In this document: positions 50,321 through 60,649 of the stretch, in pieces
How the letters are laid out: every line of letters begins with the position of its first letter
How positions within the stretch are numbered: the first letter of the stretch is position 1
Assembly (NCBI GenBank): GCA_017614155.1
Contig: JAGACK010000014.1
Coordinates: 49,723-113,722 of the forward strand
From: Lachnospiraceae bacterium
Lineage (GTDB): Bacteria; Bacillota; Clostridia; Lachnospirales; Lachnospiraceae
Reading direction: 5' to 3'
DNA length: 64,000 bases
Position numbers and translations under genes: made by a program
The notes under the pieces: model-generated
Database searches by the model: none
The model's input: only the letters and a program-made list of their open reading frames with translations
Told to the model about the DNA's origin: nothing

Positions 50321-53065
50321 ATGGAAATCAATACAGCTCAGAAAAAGATCATTTTTACCGACAGGGTGGCAAAAGTCAACAAAAGACTCCGCACGGCAAA
50401 TTTCAAAGACGGAAAGGACTGCCTGAATGTGACGGTGATGTCCTTAAAACAGGCAGCCATCGAGCTTGTGCAGGCATATTCCGCACTCAGGGAGCCGGGG
50501 AAGCATTATCAGATCATAGAATTTCCCATGCAGGTCATGATCCTTGCCGTGCTCCTGAAAAAATCAGAGTATTCCTTCCTGCCGGAGGAATCAAAGGGGA
50601 TCGAGACGACAAAAGAGATCCTTTCCCGTTTGAACCAGATCAGAAAGAACACGCCGACAGAAGAATTCACATACAGCAAAGATCAGAAGATATCGGAATT
50701 AAAGGATATCATAGATGTCTATGAAAAACGGCTTCTTGAGAAGGATCAGCTCGATGAAGTCCTGCTTTACAGAAAATGTATCGAAATGTCAAAGGAGAAA
50801 GGTCTTTATTATACCTTCATGCCGTACCTGTCTGATGCGCAGATCTTCCTTGATGAGGAATACGAGCTGACCGGGATCGAAAGGGATTTCCTGACTGCGC
50901 TTTTAAAGGACTTCGACAGGACACTGGATGATGCACAGGTCTTTGAAAAGGAAACTGCCGGACCTGCGCAATACAGGTTTTTCAAGGCCTACGGCATGGC
51001 AAATGAAGTGAGATATGTAGCAGAGAAGATCCGAAATGACGGGCTTGTCTTTGGAGATACTGCAGTGATGTTTGCTTCGCCTGTCTACGAAAGATTCCTG
51101 CGCGCGGAATTTGAAAAAGCGGGCATTCCATATGCATTTCCTGACGGGATGAATGTGGCGGGATCTGATTATGTACAGTTCATGCGGGATGTGCTGCTTT
51201 TTGCCCGGGACGACTTTTCATACGAGACGCTTTACAGGGTAATAAAGAATCCGCTCCTCAAGCTGAAGAAAGCAGCCTTTCTGTACCGGTATGTCCTGAA
51301 ATACGGGATAGGCTGGAAGAGGGAACGCTACATTGATTTCATCGAAGGCTTTAAGAAAATGCCGGAAAATGAAGAAATGAAACAACAGGAAGGCATCGCG
51401 GAATACATTGAATTTTTAAGCGACATCACAGGGATCTTTGACGGGAACGCCTCCTGCGAAGCGGTATTCGGCATGCTGGTCTCCTTTGCAAAAAAATATA
51501 TATATGACGGAGATGAAGTAAAGATCGATCTTACAAAGAAGCTGAAGCAGCAGGGAAGAGTGTTTTCGCTGGCAGATCCCGGAAATTCCTTAAGTGATGA
51601 TCTGGATCTTTACGAGGATTTTTTTGAAACCCTGACGCTTGATGCAAAAGAAGAGCCGGACAGGGTTTCGCTCATTCCCTACGGAAGGCGGGATCACATA
51701 GACCGTGAAAATCTCTTTGTCCTGGGCCTTTCAAATGAGAATACAGCGGGAAATCTCGCGGATTCTCCGGTTCTGACAGATGATGAGCTGCAAAAATATG
51801 TCACCGGAAAAATCGAGTTTTCCCTTGAAAAGAACCGGAAGAAAAGGGAGGAATTTGAAAACTCCATCAATGGCATGAAGGGCGGGATCGTAACTTTGGG
51901 CTACAGCATTTACGATACGGTAAGGCTTGCAGAAAATTCCGCATCCGACATCTATCTTGAAAAGCTTGATCTGGCCGGCGTGTCCGAACCGGACGTTGAC
52001 ATCATCGCATATGACATCTTTGAAAAGGATCTGAAGATCTCAGGCGATGATCTTATTAAGCACATGAAAGAAAGGACGGAACCCGGGCCGGATCCGGAGC
52101 AGGAAGGTACTGATAATAAAAACGTCGGCGATATCCCGGTCTTTAGCGCGAGCCTTCTTCAGATGCTGATCCAATGCCCGCTGTCATATATCTACAGGAA
52201 GGTCTACCGTGTGCCGAGACCGGAGTTTTCAAGAAGGATACCCTACAGATGGCTGGAACCAAACCAACGGGGAAACATTCTCCATCATACCTTTGAAAAA
52301 TATGCTGATGAAGTTTTCATCAAAAACTGCAGGGGCTATGATGAGGCTCTCTTAAAAAAGATCTTCGATGAAGAAATCGAAGAGATGAAGCATCTGCAGC
52401 CTGTGCCGTCAGAAGCTGTTTTTGAGGATGAGAAGGAGGAGTGTTTTGAGGCAGCGCGGGTATATACAGGCAGGATGCACGGACTGCTTGACGCTGCGCC
52501 GGACGGCAGGAAGGTCATTGGCTGCGAGGTCGGCTTTGACGGTCTCGTTCACGAGGGAAAAAACTACAGGATCAGCTTCACCGGCTCAATAGACAGGCTT
52601 GACGGAACTGTAAAAGACGGTGTCCTGAATCTGGCCATCGTTGATTATAAAACAGGAAAGCCGGATACTCTGAATGACAAGATCAAAGCCTGTCAGCAGA
52701 TCCAGCATTATATCTATGCCCTCGCAGCCTTCAGGGTATGCAGGGAAAAGAAGGAAGAACTTGAAAAAAGGTTCGCGGAAAGGATCGATTCGATATCGAT
52801 ATCATCAATGATCTACGAGTTTCCGTTTGAGACAGCGGGTGAGGACATCATAGATGTCTCAAAGGAATTTGCAGGAAAAAACGAAAGCGGGATAAAACTG
52901 CCGGACAGTGTGGAGACGATACTTGAGGAGATCGAAGGAAATATCCAGCAGGGAAGGCTTGAAGAGGCAAAGCGCCAGGCGCTGCTCGCGCCCGCAAAAG
53001 GCTGTGAGTACTGCCCTTACACGGATATCTGCCGGGCAAAGATAAGAACAGAAGGGGATATGTGA
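50321..53065 (+). CDS. AddB-like helicase-nuclease subunit
   Basis: The 914-residue protein has a degenerate helicase-like N-terminal two thirds and a C-terminal PD-(D/E)XK nuclease (about 610-905). GNILHHTFEKY and LAIVDYKTGKP mark the nuclease site. QCPLSYIYRK and GCEYCPYTDIC give the 1+3 cysteine pattern (C-X2-C-X5-C) of the AddB/Cas4 iron-sulfur cluster. It lacks the usual N-terminal Walker A and is shorter than typical AddB (~1150). It overlaps the AddA-like gene by one base. Confidence 0.85.
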   Translation: MEINTAQKKIIFTDRVAKVNKRLRTANFKDGKDCLNVTVMSLKQAAIELVQAYSALREPGKHYQIIEFPMQVMILAVLLKKSEYSFLPEESKGIETTKEILSRLNQIRKNTPTEEFTYSKDQKISELKDIIDVYEKRLLEKDQLDEVLLYRKCIEMSKEKGLYYTFMPYLSDAQIFLDEEYELTGIERDFLTALLKDFDRTLDDAQVFEKETAGPAQYRFFKAYGMANEVRYVAEKIRNDGLVFGDTAVMFASPVYERFLRAEFEKAGIPYAFPDGMNVAGSDYVQFMRDVLLFARDDFSYETLYRVIKNPLLKLKKAAFLYRYVLKYGIGWKRERYIDFIEGFKKMPENEEMKQQEGIAEYIEFLSDITGIFDGNASCEAVFGMLVSFAKKYIYDGDEVKIDLTKKLKQQGRVFSLADPGNSLSDDLDLYEDFFETLTLDAKEEPDRVSLIPYGRRDHIDRENLFVLGLSNENTAGNLADSPVLTDDELQKYVTGKIEFSLEKNRKKREEFENSINGMKGGIVTLGYSIYDTVRLAENSASDIYLEKLDLAGVSEPDVDIIAYDIFEKDLKISGDDLIKHMKERTEPGPDPEQEGTDNKNVGDIPVFSASLLQMLIQCPLSYIYRKVYRVPRPEFSRRIPYRWLEPNQRGNILHHTFEKYADEVFIKNCRGYDEALLKKIFDEEIEEMKHLQPVPSEAVFEDEKEECFEAARVYTGRMHGLLDAAPDGRKVIGCEVGFDGLVHEGKNYRISFTGSIDRLDGTVKDGVLNLAIVDYKTGKPDTLNDKIKACQQIQHYIYALAAFRVCREKKEELEKRFAERIDSISISSMIYEFPFETAGEDIIDVSKEFAGKNESGIKLPDSVETILEEIEGNIQQGRLEEAKRQALLAPAKGCEYCPYTDICRAKIRTEGDM

Positions 53066-56000
53066 TGACAGAACAGGAAAAACGGAACAGCATAATAAAT
53101 GATCTTGATAAGAATATGTTCATTGAGGCAGGCGCAGGCGCAGGAAAGACCGACCTCATAGTCTCGAGGATCACAAACCAGCTCAAAAAAGGGATCCTTC
53201 CCGAAGAGATTGTCGCGATCACATTTACCAACGCAGCGACTCATGAGCTCAAAGACAGGATACTGAGGAGAGTGAGAAAAGTCCTTTCAGATAAAGCCCT
53301 GACAGACGAAGAAGAAAAGAACCTGAAAAGCGCAGCCTATAACATAGACAGGATGCAGATATCAACCATTCACAGCTTCTGCTTAAGGCTGCTGAAAGAA
53401 AGGATGTTTGAGGCAAAGATGCCTGTGGATGTGAAAATCATAGAAGATGCGGAACTTGTGGATCTCGAAGAAAGACATTTTGACAGATGCATTGAGGGAC
53501 TTGGCAGAAAGGATTACCTGTGCCTTTCGGAAAATGACACTCCTAAATGGAAGAGCGTGTCCATGCTGAAAAGCCTGTCAAAGCAGCTGATGTCGATCCC
53601 CGGCGATATGGAGGTAAAGATCGCAGCTGAAGGCGCTGAAGCCGGTGAGCTTGAACAGTGGATGGAGCCCATCCTCAGAGGGATCTGTGATGATGCAGCG
53701 ATCGCCTATGGCGGGCAATATGCCTCGATAGCGGATATACCCGATGGAGAACTGACAGCTTATGCAAAGAAGATAAAAGAAGCCGCAAAGAGGGGAGCAG
53801 TCCTTGATACTGCAAAGTCGATCATCAGCCTGCCCGGTACGCAGTCCTTTGCCATCAAGCCTCCGGCAGCGGGCAAAACAAAGGCAGACAGGGATAATAA
53901 TAAAGCCATAAAAGAAAAGCTTACCGAAGCTGAGGAAAAGCTGAAGGCAAAGATAGACATCAAAGTGGCAGAGGCTGTTATTACCCGCTATGAAAGCCAT
54001 CTCTATGATCCGTATGTCGGGATCGCCAGGAGGGTGAGAGAAACCTTTTATGATGACCTGCCGGCCAGGTTCCTGACAAACGATCTTATTATTGAAAAAA
54101 CCCGGAAGCTGATATTTGACCACATGGAAGCCAGGAAGTATTTTGCGGATAAGTTCAGATGCATTTATGTGGATGAGTTCCAGGATACCGATCATGTGCA
54201 GGAGAGCTTCATATGGAGGATTGCATCAGACCCTGATGATCCTGAAAAGCTCAGGGATGGCGCTCTCTTTGTTGTGGGTGATCCGAAACAGTCCATATAC
54301 CGTTTCAGGGGGGCCGAGCCTGAGGTGTATTTTGAAGTCAGGGACAGGTTCAAAAAACTTGACAACTCCTGCGTCTATGAGCTTTCTGAAAATTTCAGGT
54401 CAAACGAAAGGCTCATAGAATGGATAAATGATGAGTTTGCGCTCAGGGATATCACGCCGGGAAGCCCCTATGTGCCGATGCAGGCGGTAAACGTGCTTCC
54501 TGACACTGTTCCGGATGATGTGATCAGTGGCTTTTACAGGTACAAAAGCCCGGAGCAGGCAAAACCGAAGACGGAGATCGGTGAAGATGTAAGCGCGGTC
54601 ACCAATCTCATATTAAACCTTAAAAACGGGAACCACAGGATAGCAGACAGGGACATCAGCGGGGAGGTCTTTTTCAGAAAGACAGAATTCTCCGATTTTC
54701 TCGTGCTCTGCATGAACATGGCGGGAATGGACAGATATGCGGAATTTATGAGGAGCCATGGCATACCGGTAGTGATGGACAGCAGGACGGATCTGAGCGG
54801 GGACAGCGCTGTCAATATCTTTATCCGCATCTATGCTTTTCTGGCATATCCGTTTGACAGGGCATCTGTAGTCGGAGCAAAGGAGGCGCTCTATGCTTCC
54901 GGCATACCTGAAGAGGATACGGATGATATGCTGCGGCTGATAAAGACAGAGACAGACGATCTTTCTGCATACGGATGCATCGGCTATCTTCAAGATCACA
55001 TGGAACTGATCCTTCCCAAGGATGAGGATATTGCCGGATACGAGGCAAACAGGGCAAAGACGAGGATAGTCCAGATGTGCGAAAATGTCCTGGCAAAGGC
55101 TGCGGGAAACAGGCCAGCCCTGCTTGCCGCGATGAAGGATCATATCAGTGTGGCCGAGGAGCATGAACTGGACCTGACCTATGGAAAAAACAGCGTGCGC
55201 TTCATGAACCTGCACAAGGCAAAGGGGCTTGAGGGCAACATAGTCATATGGACGAACCGGACGGAGAACAAAGAACATACTCCCGGCGCATTCAGGAACG
55301 GCATGGATTTTTATCCTTCGATATCCTACGGCGAGAAAAGCTTCGGGTCGGTCTGGCAGGGTAATAAAGGCAATGAGGAGCTGGTGGAAAGGGCAAAAAG
55401 AGACGACACTGCTGAAAAGATCAGGCTGGAATATGTGGCTGCTACCAGGGCGAAGCAGGCATTCATCTTTATGGACCGATACAACAAGTCGGACGGAAAC
55501 CTGTTCTGTCCGGATTTCGGACTTGAAAAACTGACAACGATAGAAGGGATAGTTGCAGAGAAAGATAATAAATACACGGAGCCGTCCGGAGATCCGTGGA
55601 TATTTGCCGCGGCTCCCCCGTTTGACAAAAACGCTTCGGAGGCTGCGTTTGAAGATATCACTCCGAGCGGGCTTGAGGAAGAGAGCGCAGGAAAGGAGGG
55701 CAAGGTGGATCCCGAAGAAAAACCTGGCACAAAATCCGCGCGGCCCATAGGCAATATCATTGGAAATGTCCTTCACAGAGCCATGGAGCTTCTCATAAAC
55801 CGCTGGGATCTTTCGGATGAAAAAAGCTTTGTAAGCAAAACAGATGTGGTGGAGCTTTGCATTCAGCAGGCGGTAAATGAAAACCATGAGGATATTCCGG
55901 AGGGGGAAGAAAGCAGATATCATGACTTTGTAAAGGATGCTGTATGGGCATTCGGAAAGTGGTATTCGAAATCAGATATCAGGACGCAGAAAAAGGCTGT

Positions 56001-56325
56001 TTATACGGAACTGCCGTTTTCCTACTGTGACAGAAAGGATGACAGGACCAGATGGGTTCACGGCTCGGCGGACCTGGTCTTTGTCCTCGATGGCGGCATC
56101 TGCCATGTCTTTGATTATAAATCAGACAGCGACAGATCCTACAAAAGCGAGGAGGCCTTTGAAGAAAGACTCCGCGGAAAATACAGCGGACAGATATCCG
56201 CCTACAGGGAGGCGATCGCAAGGCTTTTTGGCACGGAGCCGGGCAGGGTGAAGGCAACGCTTGTCTCCTTCCCCGAAAAGTTTGGGGCAAAGGATGGCCT
56301 GACAGTAAGGCTTACAGAACTGTAA
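53065..56325 (+). CDS. AddA-like UvrD-family helicase-nuclease
   Basis: The 1086-residue protein has Walker A AGAGAGKT (22-29), motif Ia ITFTNAAT, motif II YVDEFQDTDHVQ, motif III GDPKQSIYRFRGAEP, motif V-VI FMNLHKAKGLEG and VAATRAKQ. It ends in a nuclease domain with GNVLHRAMELL and CHVFDYKSD. With the AddB-like protein it should process double-strand DNA ends for recombination or degrade foreign DNA. Start 53065 overlaps the previous stop as TGATG, so the two are co-translated. Confidence 0.92.
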   Translation: MTEQEKRNSIINDLDKNMFIEAGAGAGKTDLIVSRITNQLKKGILPEEIVAITFTNAATHELKDRILRRVRKVLSDKALTDEEEKNLKSAAYNIDRMQISTIHSFCLRLLKERMFEAKMPVDVKIIEDAELVDLEERHFDRCIEGLGRKDYLCLSENDTPKWKSVSMLKSLSKQLMSIPGDMEVKIAAEGAEAGELEQWMEPILRGICDDAAIAYGGQYASIADIPDGELTAYAKKIKEAAKRGAVLDTAKSIISLPGTQSFAIKPPAAGKTKADRDNNKAIKEKLTEAEEKLKAKIDIKVAEAVITRYESHLYDPYVGIARRVRETFYDDLPARFLTNDLIIEKTRKLIFDHMEARKYFADKFRCIYVDEFQDTDHVQESFIWRIASDPDDPEKLRDGALFVVGDPKQSIYRFRGAEPEVYFEVRDRFKKLDNSCVYELSENFRSNERLIEWINDEFALRDITPGSPYVPMQAVNVLPDTVPDDVISGFYRYKSPEQAKPKTEIGEDVSAVTNLILNLKNGNHRIADRDISGEVFFRKTEFSDFLVLCMNMAGMDRYAEFMRSHGIPVVMDSRTDLSGDSAVNIFIRIYAFLAYPFDRASVVGAKEALYASGIPEEDTDDMLRLIKTETDDLSAYGCIGYLQDHMELILPKDEDIAGYEANRAKTRIVQMCENVLAKAAGNRPALLAAMKDHISVAEEHELDLTYGKNSVRFMNLHKAKGLEGNIVIWTNRTENKEHTPGAFRNGMDFYPSISYGEKSFGSVWQGNKGNEELVERAKRDDTAEKIRLEYVAATRAKQAFIFMDRYNKSDGNLFCPDFGLEKLTTIEGIVAEKDNKYTEPSGDPWIFAAAPPFDKNASEAAFEDITPSGLEEESAGKEGKVDPEEKPGTKSARPIGNIIGNVLHRAMELLINRWDLSDEKSFVSKTDVVELCIQQAVNENHEDIPEGEESRYHDFVKDAVWAFGKWYSKSDIRTQKKAVYTELPFSYCDRKDDRTRWVHGSADLVFVLDGGICHVFDYKSDSDRSYKSEEAFEERLRGKYSGQISAYREAIARLFGTEPGRVKATLVSFPEKFGAKDGLTVRLTEL

Positions 56326-56358
56326 GAGATACCGGGTTCGGCAAAGAGGAGAAGAAAG

Positions 56359-57507
56359 ATGGCAAAAAACTTTGGAACAGCTGAAAACACCAGGAATTAT
56401 ACGCTTTTCGTGCTGCTGACGCTTCAAAAACACAGTGACAGATCCCATCCCCTTTCAATTACTGAGGTCTGTGAGAGCCTGAACAGTCATTATCTCACAG
56501 GGAGAGCGCTGGACCGGCAGATCGACAGATCAACGGTTTCAAGGATCCTTGCCGATATGGAGACGATCGGCGGTGATTTCCCGGTAAAATGCGTCATGAA
56601 CAGGGGAACCAGCGATACGCCCTCCTATGCGCCCTATGAAGACAGCAACACCGGAAAGTCAAAAAAGAAATTCTATTATTATGACCAGCCTTTTCCGGAG
56701 GAGCAGATACTGACGATGCGCGACGCCATAGAGGCTTACAATCATTTCTGCATGGACGACATCACTATCATTATAGACAATCTCATCAGGATCTGCCCTG
56801 ATTCCTATAGCATAGACCGCTACATCAACAGAGAGGACAAGGATATCAAGGAACCTGACAGTTCCAGGGTTCTCCGTTTCATCAAACAGCTGAACGATAT
56901 AATAAAAACGGGAGGCTTCGCAAAGATCGAATACTGCAACTACGGTATTGACGGGAAGCTCCACCTCAGGGAGGGCTATCCGAAGCTTTTCAGGCCTTTC
57001 AGGCTTTTGTGGGGGAACGGGTTTTATTATTGTGCATGCATGAAGGACGACCTTGATACACCCGTAAGCCTGCGCATCGACAGGATGACCCGAGTCAGCC
57101 CGGTCAGCCCGAAGGATGTGGATCCAAAGACTGCCCGGAAGTTTCCGCCGGTGAAGGATGTGATACCTTCAAAGTCTTCCTACAGATTAAAGCACCCTGT
57201 CATGTTCGGCGGAAAGGTCATCAAAGCGAAGTTCCTGATCCGCACAGACGACAAGAACGGTATGATAAATGCTGTCGTCGATACCTTTGGCAGAAATTCA
57301 AAGATGAGGGAGCTTTCCGAAGCTGAGATCGAAATGGAGAAGCTGCCGCAGGGTGATGACTGGATCCTTGCGGAGGTTGAAGGGTCGTTTGGCGGCCTGG
57401 TGCTTTTTGCCACCCAGTACTGTCAGAACATAAAGGTCAAAAGTCCCGAAAATGTCGCAGAGGAGACAAAAAAGAGAATGAAGGAATCCCTGGGACTGTA
57501 TGAGTGA
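56359..57507 (+). CDS. WYL-domain transcriptional regulator
   Basis: The 382-residue protein has an N-terminal winged helix (about 15-85; DRSTVSRILADMETIGGDFP), a WYL domain (about 175-265; AKIEYCNYGIDGK, FRPFRLLWGNGFYYCAC, SLRIDRM) and a WCX-type C-terminus. WYL proteins sense ligands or nucleic acids and often control DNA-repair or defence genes. It follows the AddA-like gene by 33 bases with its own AGAGGAG and is likely in the same operon. Confidence 0.92.
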   Translation: MAKNFGTAENTRNYTLFVLLTLQKHSDRSHPLSITEVCESLNSHYLTGRALDRQIDRSTVSRILADMETIGGDFPVKCVMNRGTSDTPSYAPYEDSNTGKSKKKFYYYDQPFPEEQILTMRDAIEAYNHFCMDDITIIIDNLIRICPDSYSIDRYINREDKDIKEPDSSRVLRFIKQLNDIIKTGGFAKIEYCNYGIDGKLHLREGYPKLFRPFRLLWGNGFYYCACMKDDLDTPVSLRIDRMTRVSPVSPKDVDPKTARKFPPVKDVIPSKSSYRLKHPVMFGGKVIKAKFLIRTDDKNGMINAVVDTFGRNSKMRELSEAEIEMEKLPQGDDWILAEVEGSFGGLVLFATQYCQNIKVKSPENVAEETKKRMKESLGLYE

Positions 57508-57538
57508 CTTGAAAGGTCGGGATGGGGGATACATAAAG

Positions 57539-57584
57539 ATTGCCTATCTAAATCCGTATATTTTTAGAGATTTAGATAGGCAAT
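57539..57584. promoter_or_regulatory. 15-bp inverted repeat at an ATPase promoter
   Basis: ATTGCCTATCTAAAT (57539-57553) and ATTTAGATAGGCAAT (57570-57584) are exact reverse complements 16 bases apart. TTGACG (57586) and TATCAT (57609) follow with a 17-base spacer. It is a likely operator for the ATPase gene at 57622, or a terminator of the WYL operon. Confidence 0.75.
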
Positions 57585-57621
57585 ATTGACGCGTCCGGTT
57601 TTCTGTATTATCATCAGTATT

Positions 57622-59070
57622 ATGAAAAAGAAACTGATCGGAAGAACAAAAGAATATCTGCGTCTCGACAAGTGTATGCGTGAAGATACCGCGCAGCTTA
57701 TTATAGTATATGGCCGGAGAAGAGTCGGAAAAACCTATCTTATAAATCAGTATTTCAGAAATTCCTTTGACTTTAAGCTGACCGGAATGTATGGGAAATC
57801 CAGGAAAGATCAGCTGCAGGCATTTGCGGCCGAGATGACCCGCAGGTCCCGTGAGAAAAACAAAGTGCCGGAAAACTGGACACAGGCATTTGAAATACTG
57901 AGAGAGTTTATTGAGGCAAAGTCAACTGACGAAAAGATCGTGATCTTTTTTGACGAGATGCCCTGGCTTGATACGCATAAATCCGGCTTTCTCTCTGCAT
58001 TCGAGTTTTTCTGGAATGACTACGGTTCTGCCGTGGACAATCTTGTATTCATAGTGTGCGGTTCTGCGACCTCCTGGCTGGTAGATAATATAGAGCATAA
58101 TAAGGGTGGATTATTTAACCGCCAGACCTGTAAACTCTTTCTGGAACCCTTTACCCTCAATGAAACTGAGGAATATCTCGTTAATAAAGGGATACACTGG
58201 TCAAGATATGACATTGCCGAATGTTATATGATCATGGGCGGAATTCCATATTATCTTAGCCTTTTAGATAAGGAACTATCATACCTTAAGAATATTGATT
58301 ATCTGTTTTTCAGGAAAAAGGCGGAATTATGGGACGAATTTGATCACTTATATAACACCTTGTTTTCCAGTGGAGAGAGTTACATTTCAGTTGTTGAAAA
58401 ACTAAGTAAAAAGCAATCGGGCCTTACAAGGAATGAGATTTCCGAAAAAACCGGTCTTGCGGAGAACGGCGTTCTGACAAAGATACTTAAGAATCTGGTG
58501 GATTCGGGATTTGTCCGGGAAAATCGGTTTTTTGGGAAAAAGAAAAAGGACACACTCTATCAGCTTGCCGATTATTATTCCTGCTTCTATTTCCGGTATT
58601 TGAAAGAAAACAGGGGGAGGGATGAACATTTCTGGAGCAACACCCTGGAAGCTCCTGCCAGAAAAGCCTGGGCGGGTATCATGTTTGAGCAGGTGTGCAA
58701 AGATCATATCCGGCAGATCAAGCAAAGAATAGGGATATCCGGAGTGCTGTCCGAACAGTCATCATGGTATGTTAAGGCAGATAAGGAACTTGGAACTTCC
58801 GGAACACAGATTGACCTGATCATTGACCGCAGGGACCGGGTTATCGATCTGTGTGAGATAAAGTTCTACAGTGATGAATTTGTCATAGACAGTGATTATG
58901 ACATGAAGATCAGAAACAGGATGGAAGCATTCCGACGGGCTACAGGCACAAATAAGGCGGTTCAGATCGTCTTTATCACAACGTATGGCGTGAAGACGAA
59001 CATGTACAGTGGGATCATACAAAAGCAGGTGACCCTGAAAGATCTTTTTATGGAAGCCGATGATGACTGA
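57622..59070 (+). CDS. ATPase_2/DUF234-type AAA ATPase
   Basis: The 482-residue protein begins KKKLIGRTKEYLRLDKCM, with Walker A GRRRVGKT (31-38), Walker B IVIFFDEMPW (about 104-113), a winged helix (about 270-320; GLTRNEISEKTGLAENGVLTKIL) and a C-terminal DUF234 nuclease-like domain (IDLIIDRRDRVIDLCEIKFYS). No ribosome site precedes ATG 57622 and the predicted -10 lies just before it, so the mRNA may be leaderless. It is a complete member of the family whose fragments lie at 6369 and possibly 5001. The function is unknown. Confidence 0.88.
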   Translation: MKKKLIGRTKEYLRLDKCMREDTAQLIIVYGRRRVGKTYLINQYFRNSFDFKLTGMYGKSRKDQLQAFAAEMTRRSREKNKVPENWTQAFEILREFIEAKSTDEKIVIFFDEMPWLDTHKSGFLSAFEFFWNDYGSAVDNLVFIVCGSATSWLVDNIEHNKGGLFNRQTCKLFLEPFTLNETEEYLVNKGIHWSRYDIAECYMIMGGIPYYLSLLDKELSYLKNIDYLFFRKKAELWDEFDHLYNTLFSSGESYISVVEKLSKKQSGLTRNEISEKTGLAENGVLTKILKNLVDSGFVRENRFFGKKKKDTLYQLADYYSCFYFRYLKENRGRDEHFWSNTLEAPARKAWAGIMFEQVCKDHIRQIKQRIGISGVLSEQSSWYVKADKELGTSGTQIDLIIDRRDRVIDLCEIKFYSDEFVIDSDYDMKIRNRMEAFRRATGTNKAVQIVFITTYGVKTNMYSGIIQKQVTLKDLFMEADDD

Positions 59071-59245
59071 TCCCGATAAACAGCCGGCTGAGAAACCATA
59101 GAACCGAGAATGAAAGCGATTTCAGGATGGGCTGATGAGCAGGACATTGCTGGAATTGACCGATGAAATCCCTGAGATAGAAAGACATCAAAGGGGAGAA
59201 GTCCCTGCAGTTCCCGGTGGCTTCCAGATAAAACACAAAAAATCG

Positions 59246-59254
59246 TGATATAAT
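59246..59254 (+). promoter_or_regulatory. Extended -10 promoter element
   Basis: TGATATAAT (TGn plus TATAAT at 59249-59254) lies 41 bases upstream of the start at 59296; the -35 is poor. The preceding 150 bases (59071-59240) hold no recognisable gene, only a short open stretch ending IAGIDR. Confidence 0.55.
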
Positions 59255-59295
59255 CGAATTGTAATATTTCGCATTTGTAAGGAGCAGGACATAAC

Positions 59296-60549
59296 ATGGG
59301 TATTTATCTGAATCCGGGCTACAGCTCATTTGAAGAGGAACTCAATTCTGAAATTTACATTGACAAAACCGAAATGGTTCTTGTCACTAATTCGTTTCTT
59401 AAGACTAAGCAGAAATATATGTCCATATCCCGTCCCCGCAGATTCGGAAAGTCATATGCTGCGGATATGCTTTGCGCTTATTATGGGAAACCGGATAGTG
59501 CGGAGCTTTTTAATAAATGCCTTTTGTCGAAACATGACGGCTGGGATAAGTATCTTGGCAAGTTTGATGTCATAAGGCTTGTAATGACTGATTTTTTCAA
59601 GGAAGGCACGGATACAGATAAGGCAATATCAAAGATCCGGGACCGCATACTTAAGGAACTTTCACAGGAATATCCGGATGTGGAGTACGATGCGGATGAC
59701 CTTTTTTACAGCATGGAGTTATTCAGCAAAAAGAATGAGAGGCTCTTTGTTATCATCATAGATGAGTGGGATGCTGTTTTCAGGGAAAGCAGGGAAGACA
59801 TTAAGGGACAAAGCAGTTATCTTGATTTTCTGCGGGACTGGTTTAAGGGAAAGGATTATATTGCCCTTGCTTATATGACGGGAATTCTCCCTATCAAGAA
59901 ATACGGCAGGCATTCTGCTTTGAATATGTTTGATGAGTACTCTATCATTTCCCCCATGCAGATGGCGCCTTTCACAGGTTTTACTGCTGAGGAAGTAGAG
60001 GATCTTTGCAGAAAGTATGGACGGGATCCGGGCAGGATTAGAGAGTGGTATGACGGATATGAAGTCAGTGACATTATTCCGCCTGATCCGGGACATAAAG
60101 TCCAAAAGGCAACAGGAAAAGAGATACCTGCCAGGCATTATCAGATTTTCAGCCCCTTATCGGTGGTTAAGGCTGTCACAACAGGATATATACAAAACTA
60201 TTGGAATAAGACTGAGAATTACGAAGCGTTGGCAGAGTACATCCGGATGAACCTTGACGGATTAAAGGATGCTGTCGCGCTAATGATGGAAGGCGGCAGT
60301 GTAAAAGCAGATATTTCAACTTATCAGAATGATATGACCACATTCACCTGCCGGGATGATGTGTTTGCGCTGCTCATAAATCTGGGATATCTGAAATACA
60401 ATTCCGAAACAACTGAAGTGTCGATCCCGAACAGAGAGATACTTGATGAATTCAAGACATCGACAAAATATATTGTCAATGTGAATTATGATAAGGATGC
60501 TCGGGGAAAGGACTTTAAGAAACACAGCTGCAGGATTAAAAAGGTGTAG
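59296..60549 (+). CDS. AAA-ATPase_like protein with internal deletion of the nuclease domain
   Basis: The 417-residue protein matches the PF09820-type family: YIDKTEMV, P-loop SRPRRFGKS (about 45-53), VIIIDEWDAVF (151-161), GILPIKKYGRHSALNMFDEYS and IREWYDGY. Full-length members continue after PNREI.DEF through a PD-(D/E)XK nuclease of ~140 residues. Here EFKTSTKY jumps directly to VNVNYDKDARGKDFKKHSC, the family's last ~25 residues. The frame is kept. AAGGAG precedes the ATG. The nuclease core is therefore missing. Confidence 0.88.
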   Translation: MGIYLNPGYSSFEEELNSEIYIDKTEMVLVTNSFLKTKQKYMSISRPRRFGKSYAADMLCAYYGKPDSAELFNKCLLSKHDGWDKYLGKFDVIRLVMTDFFKEGTDTDKAISKIRDRILKELSQEYPDVEYDADDLFYSMELFSKKNERLFVIIIDEWDAVFRESREDIKGQSSYLDFLRDWFKGKDYIALAYMTGILPIKKYGRHSALNMFDEYSIISPMQMAPFTGFTAEEVEDLCRKYGRDPGRIREWYDGYEVSDIIPPDPGHKVQKATGKEIPARHYQIFSPLSVVKAVTTGYIQNYWNKTENYEALAEYIRMNLDGLKDAVALMMEGGSVKADISTYQNDMTTFTCRDDVFALLINLGYLKYNSETTEVSIPNREILDEFKTSTKYIVNVNYDKDARGKDFKKHSCRIKKV

Positions 60550-60649
60550 GTTCTGTGTTTTATATCTCATGGTATACGCTGGCAAGGATGATATCCGAGG
60601 ATCCTACACTTGAAAACAGCAGTGCGAGGAAGCAAAACCGAAAGGAATT

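Noticed and set aside
54613-55923. 436-codon minus-strand frame
   Set aside because: It is antisense to the AddA-like helicase motifs, which are clearly the real coding strand.
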